Below the pieces are notes generated by a model that saw nothing but the letters and a program-made list of their open reading frames with translations, was not told the DNA's origin and ran no database searches. A stretch of DNA of 64,000 nucleotides from NCBI GenBank assembly GCA_945939115.1, contig CAMEVC010000010.1, positions 1 to 64,000 on the forward strand, written 5' to 3'. A program made the position numbers and the translations under genes. The DNA is from an uncultured Eubacterium sp. Its GTDB lineage: Bacteria; Bacillota; Clostridia; Lachnospirales; Lachnospiraceae. Numbering within the stretch: position 1 is the first letter of the stretch; the number at the start of each line of letters is the position of its first letter. Of this stretch, positions 53,526 through 62,133 are shown in pieces.

Positions 53526-54524
53526 ATGGTTGACTTACATTTGCATCTGGATGGTTCATTGAATCCAGGGAATATGAGCCATATGGCACAGATGTCTGGT
53601 ATAAGCCTCCCAACAACAGACGAGAAAGAAATCAAAAAGCTGTTAATGGTTGAACCGGATTGTACCAATCTTTCAGAATATCTGGAAAAGTTTGAACTTC
53701 CGCTTCGGGTGCTCCAGACAGAAGCGTGTCTTAGGTATGCGGTATATGAACTGCTTAGAGATCTGCACGACGAAGGGCTATGTTATGCAGAGATCAGATT
53801 TGCACCGCAGTTACATACGGCAAGAGGGATGTCGCAGGAATCGGCAGTTCGTGAGGCAATTGATGGATTAAGGTGTGGCATAGAAGATTTCGGTGTACGT
53901 GCACAGTTGATTCTGTGCTGTATGCGTGGAGATAAGAATCATTCTGATAATTTAGAGACAATCCGGGTGGCTGAAAGGTTTCTCGGACAGGGAGTCTGTG
54001 CAGTGGATTTAGCCGGCAATGAAGCGGCATATCCAACAGAAAGCTTTGCAGATATTTTTGATGAGGCACGGAAACGAAGAATTCCTGTTATTATTCATGC
54101 GGGAGAAGCTGCCGGACCGGACAGTATCCGCAAAGCTCTTGAATTAGGGGCAGTTCGTATAGGACATGGTATTCATGCAATAGAAGATGAACAGCTGATG
54201 CATATTTTAAGGGAAAGAAATATCTTTCTCGAAATGTGTTATTCAAGTAATCTTCAGACAAGGACAGTTGACAAGGCAGAGGATTATCCGATTAGACAAT
54301 TTATTCAAGAGGGTATTAAGGTTACTGTTAATACGGACAATGTAACTGTTTCTAATACCACATTGAGAAGAGAATACCATCTGTTACAGAAACAGTTTGA
54401 CATGACAGAAGAAGCGCTTAAACAGATTGCATTAAACGGAGTTGATGCTACATTTCTGCCAGAAGAAGATAAGGCAGTTTTACGGGAGCGGATTAATAAA
54501 GAATTCGCATCATGGATAAAGTAG
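53526..54524 (+). CDS. add: Adenosine deaminase
   Basis: A 332-residue metal-dependent deaminase. All family motifs are present: zinc-binding HLHLDGSL (5-12), HAGEAAGP (about 193-200), the catalytic RIGHGIHA (about 213-220) and the zinc ligand in VNTDNVTVS (about 268-276). It converts adenosine (or deoxyadenosine) to inosine in purine salvage. The ATG at 53526 follows GAAGGGAG; upstream in-frame codons lack such a site. An extended -10 (TGTTATAAT at 53473-53481) lies about 45 bases upstream. Some relatives deaminate adenine or modified adenosines. Confidence 0.9.
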   Translation: MVDLHLHLDGSLNPGNMSHMAQMSGISLPTTDEKEIKKLLMVEPDCTNLSEYLEKFELPLRVLQTEACLRYAVYELLRDLHDEGLCYAEIRFAPQLHTARGMSQESAVREAIDGLRCGIEDFGVRAQLILCCMRGDKNHSDNLETIRVAERFLGQGVCAVDLAGNEAAYPTESFADIFDEARKRRIPVIIHAGEAAGPDSIRKALELGAVRIGHGIHAIEDEQLMHILRERNIFLEMCYSSNLQTRTVDKAEDYPIRQFIQEGIKVTVNTDNVTVSNTTLRREYHLLQKQFDMTEEALKQIALNGVDATFLPEEDKAVLRERINKEFASWIK

Positions 54525-54593
54525 GTTTCTTTGAAAGTAATTGCATCGGAATTAGTATATTCAGCTAGTAATATTGATAATAAAGAGGAATAT

Positions 54594-54650
54594 ATGTTGT
54601 ACGAGTATAAGGATGGACAGAATATTTTGAAAATAGTAAAATACTACTAG
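54594..54650 (+). CDS. Possible 18-residue small ORF
   Basis: An ATG preceded by AAGAGGAA encodes MLYEYKDGQNILKIVKYY and a stop, in the 154-base gap between the adenosine deaminase and fabD-like genes. It could be a leader peptide, a gene remnant or chance. No family is recognisable. Confidence 0.2.
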   Translation: MLYEYKDGQNILKIVKYY

Positions 54651-54678
54651 GTACACAAAGAGATATATGGAGGAGAAA

Positions 54679-55608
54679 ATGAGTAAAACAGCAGTATTGT
54701 TTTCAGGACAGGGAGCACAGTATGTAGGAATGGGACATGATCTCTATGAGGCTGATGCGCAGGCAAAGGCACTTTATGACTTAGGGGAAGCGCTTCGTCC
54801 GGGTACAACACAGGTATGCTTCAATGGGGAGAGTGAAGAACTTACTAAGACAGAGAACACACAGCCGGCACTTTTTCTTACTGACCTCGCATTTGCAAAT
54901 GCATTGAAGGAGGCGGGAATTACAGCCGATGCGGTAGCAGGATTTTCACTTGGAGAAATACCGGCACTGGCTTATTCAGGAATTCTCTCGACAGAGGATG
55001 CATTTAAGCTTGTAATAATAAGAGGAAATAAGATGGGTGAGCTTTCAGGTAAATATGCCGGTGGAATGGCAGCGGCACTTAAGCTTGAGCTATCTGTAGT
55101 TGAGGAGACCTGCAGGGAATTTAAAGAGATATGGCCTGTTAATTATAATTGTCCGGGTCAGATTTCATGCGCAGGAAGTGCTGACGAGATTGATGCATTC
55201 TGTGATGCTGTTAAAGCAAAAGGCGGAAGAGCTGTCAAGCTTGCTGTAAGCGGAGCTTTCCATACACCGTATATGAAGGAAGCCAGTGAGGAGCTTGCTA
55301 AGGCATTGGAGAATATGAAGGTCAGTGCGCCGGATATTGCAATCTATGCAAACAGAACAGGAAAGCCATATACGGATGATACATCTGAGATTATCGAGAC
55401 TGTATCAAAGCAGGCGTCATCAAGCGTCAGGTTTGAAGAGACTCTCAAGAATATGTGGGAGGATGGTATCCGCACATTTATTGAGGTAGGAGCAGGAAAG
55501 ACACTCACAGGATTCGTTAAGAAAACACTTCCTGAAGCAAAGGTGTATACTGTTACAACGGTTGAGTCTCTTAATGAGACAGTTGACAATATAAAGGCAG
55601 GAGTATGA
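54679..55608 (+). CDS. fabD: Malonyl-CoA:ACP transacylase (FabD-like)
   Basis: A 309-residue acyltransferase. The N-terminal LFSGQGAQYVGMG (7-19), active-site Ser90 in GFSLGE (88-93), the carboxylate-binding arginine in IIRGNKM (about 115) and SGAFHTPYM with the catalytic His (about 197) match FabD. It loads malonyl groups on ACP for fatty acid synthesis. No other fab genes are nearby, so it may be a secondary copy or support the lipid cluster. The ATG at 54679 has GGAGG five bases upstream; the ATG at 54667 overlaps this site. Confidence 0.9.
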   Translation: MSKTAVLFSGQGAQYVGMGHDLYEADAQAKALYDLGEALRPGTTQVCFNGESEELTKTENTQPALFLTDLAFANALKEAGITADAVAGFSLGEIPALAYSGILSTEDAFKLVIIRGNKMGELSGKYAGGMAAALKLELSVVEETCREFKEIWPVNYNCPGQISCAGSADEIDAFCDAVKAKGGRAVKLAVSGAFHTPYMKEASEELAKALENMKVSAPDIAIYANRTGKPYTDDTSEIIETVSKQASSSVRFEETLKNMWEDGIRTFIEVGAGKTLTGFVKKTLPEAKVYTVTTVESLNETVDNIKAGV

Positions 55609-55615
55609 GAATATC

Positions 55616-56719
55616 ATGGCAACAATGAATAATACAAAGGGAAAGAAAATTGCCAGAATAGCTGGAAGGGTGCTGTTAGTACTTCTGGTAACAGTAGTTA
55701 TGCTGGTGGGAACATTATTTATAATGATAAAGAGAATATGCAGCGATTCGGCTCCTGCGGCAAGGAATCTGTTTATCTCAACAGTTCTTGAGACAGGGCA
55801 ATTGAAATTCCTGGCATCATGGTTCTGCTCAGAAGATGAGATTAATGCAGTTATTGATGCAAACAGGATGGAGACTATGGATGCGGAGGTAGATACTTCG
55901 CTGATTAACATCATTACCAATGATAATTCGTCTGTGGATAATGCTACAGGAGAGGTGGAAGAATTTGACGAGAACGGTATCAGGATGGTAGAAGTTTCCG
56001 GGCGGTCATTCTTTGGCAAGATGCTTATAATAAAGGATCCGTCACAGGTCAAAGTCGGAACTACATATCCATGGGGAGATTATGGAAAAGAGCTGGATCA
56101 GATAGTATCGGGAGCGGGGGCAGTGGCAGGAGTAAATGGTGGACTTTATGTTTCTGCCGGAAACCGTGGAGGCTCACCTCTTGGAGTAGTTGTACAGGAT
56201 GGACAGATTACATACAACAGCCCGTCATCATTGACCGGACTGTATCTTATCGGACTGAATAATGATAATCTCCTTGTTATTAAGGATATTGATGGAATGT
56301 CAGCATCAGAATTTGAAAGCTATGTCAGAGAAGCCGGAATAAGGGATGCTGTGGCGTTTCAGGAGGAAAGCTCGGATGCAAATAATCATTTTGTTCCACT
56401 GATTATCAATAATGAAGCCAGAAAGCTTAAAGGGCAGGGAAGCGGCGCTAACCCTCGGACGGTTATCGGACAGAGGGCAGACGGTGCAATTCTTCTTCTC
56501 GTGACTGACGGAAGAGGCGCTTCAGGACATCTTGGGGCAACGGCTTCAGATTTGATTTCAGTCTTGCTGGAATATGGCGCTGTAAATGCAGCTAATCTGG
56601 ATGGAGGAAGCTCTTCGACAATGGTTTATAATGGTCAGTACGAAATGACAAGTGTTACATTTTACTATCAGAATTCATCATGGAAACTTCCTACAGCATT
56701 TGTTGTAATGCCAAAGTGA
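55616..56719 (+). CDS. Membrane-anchored phosphodiester glycosidase (NAGPA domain)
   Basis: A 367-residue protein with a short basic N-terminus, one TM (about 15-37) and an extracellular NAGPA-type domain (about 120-367). VAGVNGGLY (about 168-176), NPRTVIGQ (about 280-287) and AANLDGGSSSTMVY (about 322-335) are the family motifs. Members hydrolyse N-acetylglucosamine phosphodiester linkages or act on teichoic/exopolysaccharide phosphodiesters. It starts seven bases after fabD, suggesting one transcript with the next anchored protein. Confidence 0.85.
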   Translation: MATMNNTKGKKIARIAGRVLLVLLVTVVMLVGTLFIMIKRICSDSAPAARNLFISTVLETGQLKFLASWFCSEDEINAVIDANRMETMDAEVDTSLINIITNDNSSVDNATGEVEEFDENGIRMVEVSGRSFFGKMLIIKDPSQVKVGTTYPWGDYGKELDQIVSGAGAVAGVNGGLYVSAGNRGGSPLGVVVQDGQITYNSPSSLTGLYLIGLNNDNLLVIKDIDGMSASEFESYVREAGIRDAVAFQEESSDANNHFVPLIINNEARKLKGQGSGANPRTVIGQRADGAILLLVTDGRGASGHLGATASDLISVLLEYGAVNAANLDGGSSSTMVYNGQYEMTSVTFYYQNSSWKLPTAFVVMPK

Positions 56720-56740
56720 TTAAGTAATACGAGGTTGATT

Positions 56741-57907
56741 ATGAGAAATAAAAAAGGTTATTCAGATACACGTAAGCCGGGTAAGATAAAGCTTTCATAT
56801 TGGAAATGCCTTGGAATATATGCGGCTGTTCTCGCAGTATTTGCAGTTATAATGATTATTTATACCGGGTCATGTCTTAAAAGGTACGAAAAATCACAGC
56901 CGGATAAGGCAATGGCAGGGTTCTTAAAGGAATTCAGAACAATGGTCGATGATAATACTCTTGTGGATAATATCCAGTTGCCTTCAAGCAGCGAGTTTGA
57001 GGGAAAGGATTTGTTTGCCAATATGTATATGTCTGAGTTTGACGGGGCTTCTGAGTATACATATGAAAAGAACGAGGGCAGTTACGATACGGAAGAGCCG
57101 GTATATGATATTTTCGCTGATGGAAATAAGGTTGCACGCATGACTCTGGAGGTTAAGGAACAACATGTTGTACTTGCAATACTCACAGTGTTTGACTGGA
57201 AGGTTAAGAGTATAGAGCCTGTTTTCACAGCAAATACTAATGATTATACTGTTACAATTCCAGAGGGATATACATTTTCAGTCAATGGTATTGAGGTTTC
57301 AGACGACTATAAGACTGGCAATGCATTTGATAATACTGAGTTTGCAAATGTTTCACAGTATGTGGACATGCCTAAATCCGTAGAGTATAAAATCACCGGA
57401 TTTGTTAATAAGCCGGAAATCAAGGTTTATAATGCTTCGGGAAAGGAAGTTGGATATAATGTTGACAGTAAGGGAAATGTAAAGCTTGGAGTCAATGGTG
57501 ATGTGAGCGATATGCTGGAGGACAGGAAGAACGATGCGCTTAATATGGCTAAGGTATGGGATAATTTCCTGACTAACGACTTATCAGGTTCCAGCCACGG
57601 TCTTGCCACAGTGCAGAAGTATCTTATTGAAGATTCATACTATTGGAATCTGGCTAAAGCCTATGCTTCAAGTGCAGATATAACATTTATAAGTGACCAC
57701 AGACTTGCTAATCCGCCATATACAGGAGTGGTGGTGGATAATTATGTGGAATATAATGATAAATGCTATTCATGCCACATAGCTTTTACAAAGAATATGG
57801 TTCTTACTTCAGGTGGAGCGAGAACAGATGTAGTTGATTCAACATTTTATTTTGTTAATTATAACGGTAAATGGGCAATTGCAGATATGATAGCAACTAC
57901 AGAGTAG
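56741..57907 (+). CDS. Membrane-anchored extracellular protein, unknown
   Basis: A 388-residue protein I do not recognise. A basic N-terminus is followed by one TM (about 22-44); the rest is predicted extracellular and mostly beta-rich with NTF2-like character near the C-terminus (SCHIAFTKN... DSTFYFVNYNGKWAIADM). It begins 21 bases after the phosphodiester glycosidase gene and probably acts with it in cell-wall or surface-polymer metabolism; that is inference from position. The ATG at 56741 is preferred over the TTG at 56735. Confidence 0.6.
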   Translation: MRNKKGYSDTRKPGKIKLSYWKCLGIYAAVLAVFAVIMIIYTGSCLKRYEKSQPDKAMAGFLKEFRTMVDDNTLVDNIQLPSSSEFEGKDLFANMYMSEFDGASEYTYEKNEGSYDTEEPVYDIFADGNKVARMTLEVKEQHVVLAILTVFDWKVKSIEPVFTANTNDYTVTIPEGYTFSVNGIEVSDDYKTGNAFDNTEFANVSQYVDMPKSVEYKITGFVNKPEIKVYNASGKEVGYNVDSKGNVKLGVNGDVSDMLEDRKNDALNMAKVWDNFLTNDLSGSSHGLATVQKYLIEDSYYWNLAKAYASSADITFISDHRLANPPYTGVVVDNYVEYNDKCYSCHIAFTKNMVLTSGGARTDVVDSTFYFVNYNGKWAIADMIATTE

Positions 57908-57939
57908 AATCCCCCAATTAATAAAATGGAGAAATAAAT

Positions 57940-59034
57940 ATGATAGAGAAACTCAAAGCTTTTTTTAAACGTAAGGACATAGTGGTTTCAGTTAAAAGGT
58001 ACGGAATAGATGCTTTAGGTGCGATGGCACAGGGATTATTCTGTTCTCTTCTTATAGGAACTATTCTTAATACATTGGGAACACAGCTTAACATTAGCTT
58101 TCTTAAAGAGACAGTGGCAACAGTAAGCGGCGTCAGTTATACAGTAGGAGGACTTGCATCAGCCATGAGTGGACCTGCTATGGCTGTGGCTATAGGATAT
58201 GCCTTGAAGTGTCCTCCACTTGTACTTTTTTCTCTGATAACAGTTGGCTTTGCATCTAATGCACTGGGAGGAGCGGGCGGCCCTCTGGCTGTTTATTTCG
58301 TGGCTATTATTGCAGCAGAGGCCGGAAAGATGATTTCTAAAGAGACCAAGGTTGATATTCTGGTGACTCCTCTTGTGACAATCGGAATAGGAACAGGAGT
58401 TGCGGCACTTATTGCTCCTGCACTTGGAAAGGCTGCTATGAAGATTGGGGAGCTTATCATGCTGGCAACTAACCTTCAGCCATTTCTTATGGGAATTGCA
58501 GTTTCAGTTTTAGTGGGAATTGCCCTTACGCTTCCGATATCATCTGCCGCAATATGTGCAGCATTTGGCTTGACAGGACTTGCCGGTGGAGCAGCTGTTG
58601 CAGGCTGCTGTGCACAGATGGTAGGTTTTGCAGTTATGTCATTTAAAGAGAACCGCTGGGGCGGTCTTGTATCACAGGGGATTGGAACTTCAATGCTTCA
58701 GATGGGCAATATTATTAAGAATCCAAGAATCTGGATAGCTCCGATTGTAACATCGGCAATAACCGGTCCACTCGCAACGTGTGTTTTCAAGCTGCAGATG
58801 AACGGAACACCCGTATCGTCGGGAATGGGAACCTGCGGGTTTGTAGGTCAGATAGGTGTTTACTCAGGATGGGTTAACGATATTGCTGCGGGTGCAAAAG
58901 CTTCAATAAATGCAATGGACTGGGCCGGTCTTATTCTTATATCTTTTGTGCTTCCCGCAGTTATATGCCCTCTTATTAATATGCTTTTAAGAAAGCTCGG
59001 ATGGGTAAAGGACGGAGATATGAAGCTTTCATAA
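57940..59034 (+). CDS. PTS sugar transporter subunit IIC-like membrane protein
   Basis: A 364-residue protein of the PTS_EIIC_2 type with about eight to ten hydrophobic segments, Gly/Ala-rich throughout (LGGAGGPLAVYFVAIIAAE; TGLAGGAAVAGCCAQMVGF). It lacks EIIA and EIIB domains and none are encoded nearby, so it may be a stand-alone transporter or sensor rather than a phosphotransfer-driven permease. The ribosome-binding site AATGGAGA is well placed. Followed by the metal riboswitch region. Confidence 0.82.
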   Translation: MIEKLKAFFKRKDIVVSVKRYGIDALGAMAQGLFCSLLIGTILNTLGTQLNISFLKETVATVSGVSYTVGGLASAMSGPAMAVAIGYALKCPPLVLFSLITVGFASNALGGAGGPLAVYFVAIIAAEAGKMISKETKVDILVTPLVTIGIGTGVAALIAPALGKAAMKIGELIMLATNLQPFLMGIAVSVLVGIALTLPISSAAICAAFGLTGLAGGAAVAGCCAQMVGFAVMSFKENRWGGLVSQGIGTSMLQMGNIIKNPRIWIAPIVTSAITGPLATCVFKLQMNGTPVSSGMGTCGFVGQIGVYSGWVNDIAAGAKASINAMDWAGLILISFVLPAVICPLINMLLRKLGWVKDGDMKLS

Positions 59035-59040
59035 ATCACA

Positions 59041-59069
59041 TTGACAAGTTAATATTCATATGATATTCT
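59041..59069 (+). promoter_or_regulatory. Promoter of the riboswitch-controlled metal exporter
   Basis: A perfect TTGACA, 17-base spacer and TATTCT preceded by TGA (extended -10). The start would be near 59076. Confidence 0.75.
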
Positions 59070-59103
59070 ACAATAACTCTTTGCACTGCATATAAAGCTA
59101 CAG

Positions 59104-59217
59104 TACAAACTGAGCAGACCGTGATAGAATATCATGGAGTCGGGTCACATGAGTGACAGTGGTGTATTACATCCACGGGACAGTAGTTACTAATACTGAT
59201 TCGTGGGTGTTTTTTTA
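59104..59217 (+). promoter_or_regulatory. NiCo (czcD) riboswitch with overlapping terminator
   Basis: The conserved bulges of the NiCo riboswitch are readable in order: ACTGAGCAG (59109-59117), TCATGGAGTCGGG after a P2 stem (GTGATA / TATCAT), a P3 hairpin (GTCAC ... GTGAC), a P4 hairpin (GTGG ... CCAC) and the closing GGGACAGT (59178-59185). This class binds Ni2+ or Co2+ (and possibly Fe2+) and switches on exporter expression. The 3' half of P4 (CATCCACG, 59170-59177) is also the 5' arm of the terminator ending in CGTGGGTG plus T residues, so metal binding should prevent termination. Confidence 0.85.
59170..59217 (+). terminator. Riboswitch expression-platform terminator
   Basis: CATCCACG (59170-59177) pairs with CGTGGGTG (59202-59209), followed by eight T residues. 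Mutually exclusive with P4 of the riboswitch. Confidence 0.8.
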
Positions 59218-59301
59218 TCTGTTTTTCTATTAGCAACTCTTAAAAACCCCCAAGTATCATTAGTGCCATAGAGCTATCTTATATTATCGGAGGTAACTGA
59301 T

Positions 59302-60225
59302 ATGGAAAAAACCAACACAATAACAATGGGAAAATATAAATATGATGAGGAGACAGAGTTTAAGAGAACTGCCAATAAGGTATCATTAACTACTATAGTC
59401 GGAAATGTGCTTTTGTCGCTGCTTAAGTTTATGGCCGGAATTATTGCACATTCCAGTGCAATGATAAGTGATGCTGTCCATTCTGCATCTGATGTATTCA
59501 GTACGATTGTGGTCATTATTGGAATAAAGCTTGCGTCTAAGGAGCCTGATAAGGAACATCCCTATGGGCATGAGAGAATGGAATGTGTTGCAGCTATAGT
59601 TCTGTCGGTTGTTCTGTTTATTACGGGTCTTGGAATAGGAGCGGGGGCACTGAAGAATATTGTAAACGGCAATTACAACAGTCTTCAGGTTCCGGGGATT
59701 CTGGCGTTAATTGCTGCCATTGTGTCAATCCTTGTTAAGGAAGGAATGTATTGGTACACAAGGTACTATGCGAGGAAAATAGATTCCAGCGCATTAATGG
59801 CAGATGCATGGCATCATCGTTCAGATGCATTTTCTTCAATAGGAGCATTAATTGGAATAGGTGGAGCGAGGCTTGGGTATCCGGTAATGGATTCTATAGC
59901 GAGTCTGGTTATTTTTGTATTTATTATAAAGGCGGCATATGACATTTTTAAGGAGGCAATAGACAAAATGGTGGATCATTCATGTGATGAAGAAACCGAG
60001 AGGCAGATTTATGAATGTGTTATGAAGAATGAGAATGTTATGGGAATAGATTTACTTCAGACGCGAATATTTGGCAATAAAATATATGTTGACATAGAGA
60101 TTCAGGCAGATGCATCCTATACATTGAAAGAGGCACATGACATAGCAGAGGAAGTACATGAAGATATTGAACATAATTTTCCCAAGGTGAAACATATTAT
60201 GGTTCATGTGAATCCGGCACAGTAA
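59302..60225 (+). CDS. Cation diffusion facilitator (CDF) metal exporter
   Basis: A 307-residue CDF transporter with six TM segments (about 25-215) and a C-terminal cytoplasmic metal-sensing domain (about 220-307). Metal-binding motifs are SDAVHSASD in TM2 (about 56-64) and DAWHHRSDA in TM5 (about 166-174). CDF proteins export Zn, Co, Ni, Fe or Mn. The NiCo riboswitch upstream suggests Co2+/Ni2+ or Fe2+ as the relevant ion. CGGAGG lies suitably before the ATG. A strong terminator follows at 60308. Confidence 0.93.
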   Translation: MEKTNTITMGKYKYDEETEFKRTANKVSLTTIVGNVLLSLLKFMAGIIAHSSAMISDAVHSASDVFSTIVVIIGIKLASKEPDKEHPYGHERMECVAAIVLSVVLFITGLGIGAGALKNIVNGNYNSLQVPGILALIAAIVSILVKEGMYWYTRYYARKIDSSALMADAWHHRSDAFSSIGALIGIGGARLGYPVMDSIASLVIFVFIIKAAYDIFKEAIDKMVDHSCDEETERQIYECVMKNENVMGIDLLQTRIFGNKIYVDIEIQADASYTLKEAHDIAEEVHEDIEHNFPKVKHIMVHVNPAQ

Positions 60226-60307
60226 ATATCATCCTCTGTGTTCTGATTTATACAATTTTTTTAAATAGTAATTGCATATTATAATGATAATCTAATAAAA
60301 GAAGACG

Positions 60308-60346
60308 AAGGCGTCTGTTCACATATCGGTGAACAGACGCCTTTTT
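60308..60346. terminator. Strong terminator, perfect 15-bp stem
   Basis: AAGGCGTCTGTTCAC (60308-60322) and its exact complement (60329-60343) around a six-base loop, then T residues. It ends the CDF transcript and may also stop glpK transcription from the other side. Confidence 0.9.
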
Positions 60347-60395
60347 GCATGTGCTACTGGCGTCACATGATATACGGTCTGGAAAGGAGCAGCGT

Positions 60396-60494
60396 ATGGA
60401 AGTATCAAAAGTTGAAATTATAACATCAATGAATAAGGTATCAGGTCTTAAGTCGGCATTAAGCTTAAGCTCTGGGATACCCCTGATCTTATGA
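60396..60494 (+). pseudogene. Truncated P-II-like regulator fragment
   Basis: A 32-residue ORF begins with a perfect ribosome-binding site (AAAGGAG) and reads MEVSKVEIITSMNKVSGLK then SALSLSSG. The first about 25 residues resemble the N-terminal strand and helix of GlnB/GlnK-type P-II proteins (K-V-E-x-I-x ... LKxAL); the sequence then diverges and stops. The rest of the gene is missing and the convergent glpK gene ends six bases away. Most likely the broken end of a rearranged P-II gene. Confidence 0.5.
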
Positions 60495-60499
60495 AATAG

Positions 60500-61993
60500 T
60501 TATTGTTTTGCCCAGTCAAATGAATAAGACACGGCTTTTTTCCACATTTTGACCTTGGAATCACGTTCAGTATCAGTGATTTCAGGGTCAAATGTTCTGT
60601 CTATTGACCAGTTATGGCGTATGTCATCAGTACTCTTCCAGTATCCGGTAGCCAGTCCGGCAAGATATGCAGCTCCCATGGCTGTAGTTTCAACGCATAC
60701 CGGCCTTTTTACAGGAGCGCCGCTTATATCAGCCTGCATCTGCATGAGCAGGTTATTGGCGCTGGCACCGCCATCTACCTTGAGCGCAGATAAATTAATT
60801 CCCGAATCCGCGGCCATTGCAGAAAGTACGTCGTTAACCTGAAATGCTATAGACTCAAGAGTGGCGCGGATTATGTGGTATTTGTTGACACCGCGGGTAA
60901 GACCTAAGATAGTACCTCTTGCATACTGGTCCCAATATGGTGCGCCAAGACCTGTAAATGCAGGTACTACTATGCATCCATTGGTATCCGGAACCTTTCT
61001 TGCCATATACTCTGAATCCTGTGAGGAATCAATAAAATGCATCTCATCCCGGAGCCATTGGATAGCAGCTCCAGCTACATATATTGAGCCTTCGAGGGCA
61101 TAGTTTACTTTGCCGTCAAGTCCCCAGGCAATAGTTGTCACAAGGCCGTTCTTTGAGAAAATAGGCTTTTCTCCAGTATTCATCAGAAGGAAACATCCCG
61201 TTCCATATGTATTCTTTGCCTCTCCGGCATTGAAGCACGCCTGGCCAAAAAGTGCTGCCTGCTGGTCTCCTGCGGCACCGCCTATAGGTATAGGACAACC
61301 AAAGAATTCAGGAGCAGCCTCGCCATATATGCAGCTTGAAGGAACCGGCTTCGGAAGCATACATTCAGGAATGTCAAGCACATTTAAAATGTCCTTATCC
61401 CATTCTAGTGTGTTAATGTTAAACAGCATTGTTCTTGATGCGTTAGAATAGTCAGTTACATGAACCTGTCCCTTTGAGAGCTTCCATATAATCCAGCTCT
61501 CCACAGTGCCGAAAAGGAGTTCTCCATTTCTGGCACGTTCCCTGGCTCCCTCCACATTGTCAAGAATCCATTTTAACTTTGTGCCTGAAAAATATGCGTC
61601 GATAACAAGTCCGGTTTTTTGTTTTATGGTTTCAGTAAGTCCGGCATCTTTAAGAGAATCAGCATATTCAGACGTCCTTCTGCACTGCCATACAATTGCA
61701 TTGTACACAGGCTCCCCGGAGGTTTTATCCCACACTATGGTAGTCTCACGCTGATTTGTTATTCCTATTGCCTCTATATCAGAGGCGGATGCACCGATGT
61801 TGGCACAGGCCTGTTTGGCAGATTCGAGGATGGTAGACCATATTTCTTCAGGGTCGTGTTCAACCCAGCCCGGTTTAGGGAAATACTGAGTGAATTCCTT
61901 CTGCGCAACACTGCACATTTCTCCTTTTTTGTTGAATAAAATGCATCTGTTGCTGGTTGTTCCGGCATCCAGAGCCATGATATATTTTGCCAT
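60500..61993 (-). CDS. glpK: Glycerol kinase
   Basis: A 497-residue FGGY-family kinase. The N-terminal phosphate-binding motif is [13 protein letters not shown] (about 7-19); [13 protein letters not shown] (about 77-89), [14 protein letters not shown] (about 240-253) and [13 protein letters not shown] (about 347-359) are glycerol-kinase signatures. It makes glycerol-3-phosphate from glycerol, feeding phospholipid synthesis or glycolysis. The ATG at 61993 follows GGGGGAA; the longer in-frame start at 62062 lacks a site and gives an atypical N-terminus. No glpF or glpD is adjacent. The promoter is at 62034-62062. Confidence 0.93.
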   Translation of the reverse strand: MAKYIMALDAGTTSNRCILFNKKGEMCSVAQKEFTQYFPKPGWVEHDPEEIWSTILESAKQACANIGASASDIEAIGITNQRETTIVWDKTSGEPVYNAIVWQCRRTSEYADSLKDAGLTETIKQKTGLVIDAYFSGTKLKWILDNVEGARERARNGELLFGTVESWIIWKLSKGQVHVTDYSNASRTMLFNINTLEWDKDILNVLDIPECMLPKPVPSSCIYGEAAPEFFGCPIPIGGAAGDQQAALFGQACFNAGEAKNTYGTGCFLLMNTGEKPIFSKNGLVTTIAWGLDGKVNYALEGSIYVAGAAIQWLRDEMHFIDSSQDSEYMARKVPDTNGCIVVPAFTGLGAPYWDQYARGTILGLTRGVNKYHIIRATLESIAFQVNDVLSAMAADSGINLSALKVDGGASANNLLMQMQADISGAPVKRPVCVETTAMGAAYLAGLATGYWKSTDDIRHNWSIDRTFDPEITDTERDSKVKMWKKAVSYSFDWAKQ

Positions 61994-62033
61994 ATATAAT
62001 TCCCCCAAAACATAATTAATAAATAACACATTT

Positions 62034-62062
62034 ATTTTATATGTAATTTGTTGTTTTATCAA
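62034..62062 (-). promoter_or_regulatory. Predicted glpK promoter
   Basis: On the minus strand TTGATA (62062-62057), a 17-base spacer and TAAAAT (62039-62034). Confidence 0.6.
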
Positions 62063-62133
62063 TGTTTCAATGGTAAAATATATAAAGTATTGTTTAATGT
62101 GGGGGTATTGTACATTAGAGAAAGGAGGCCGCC

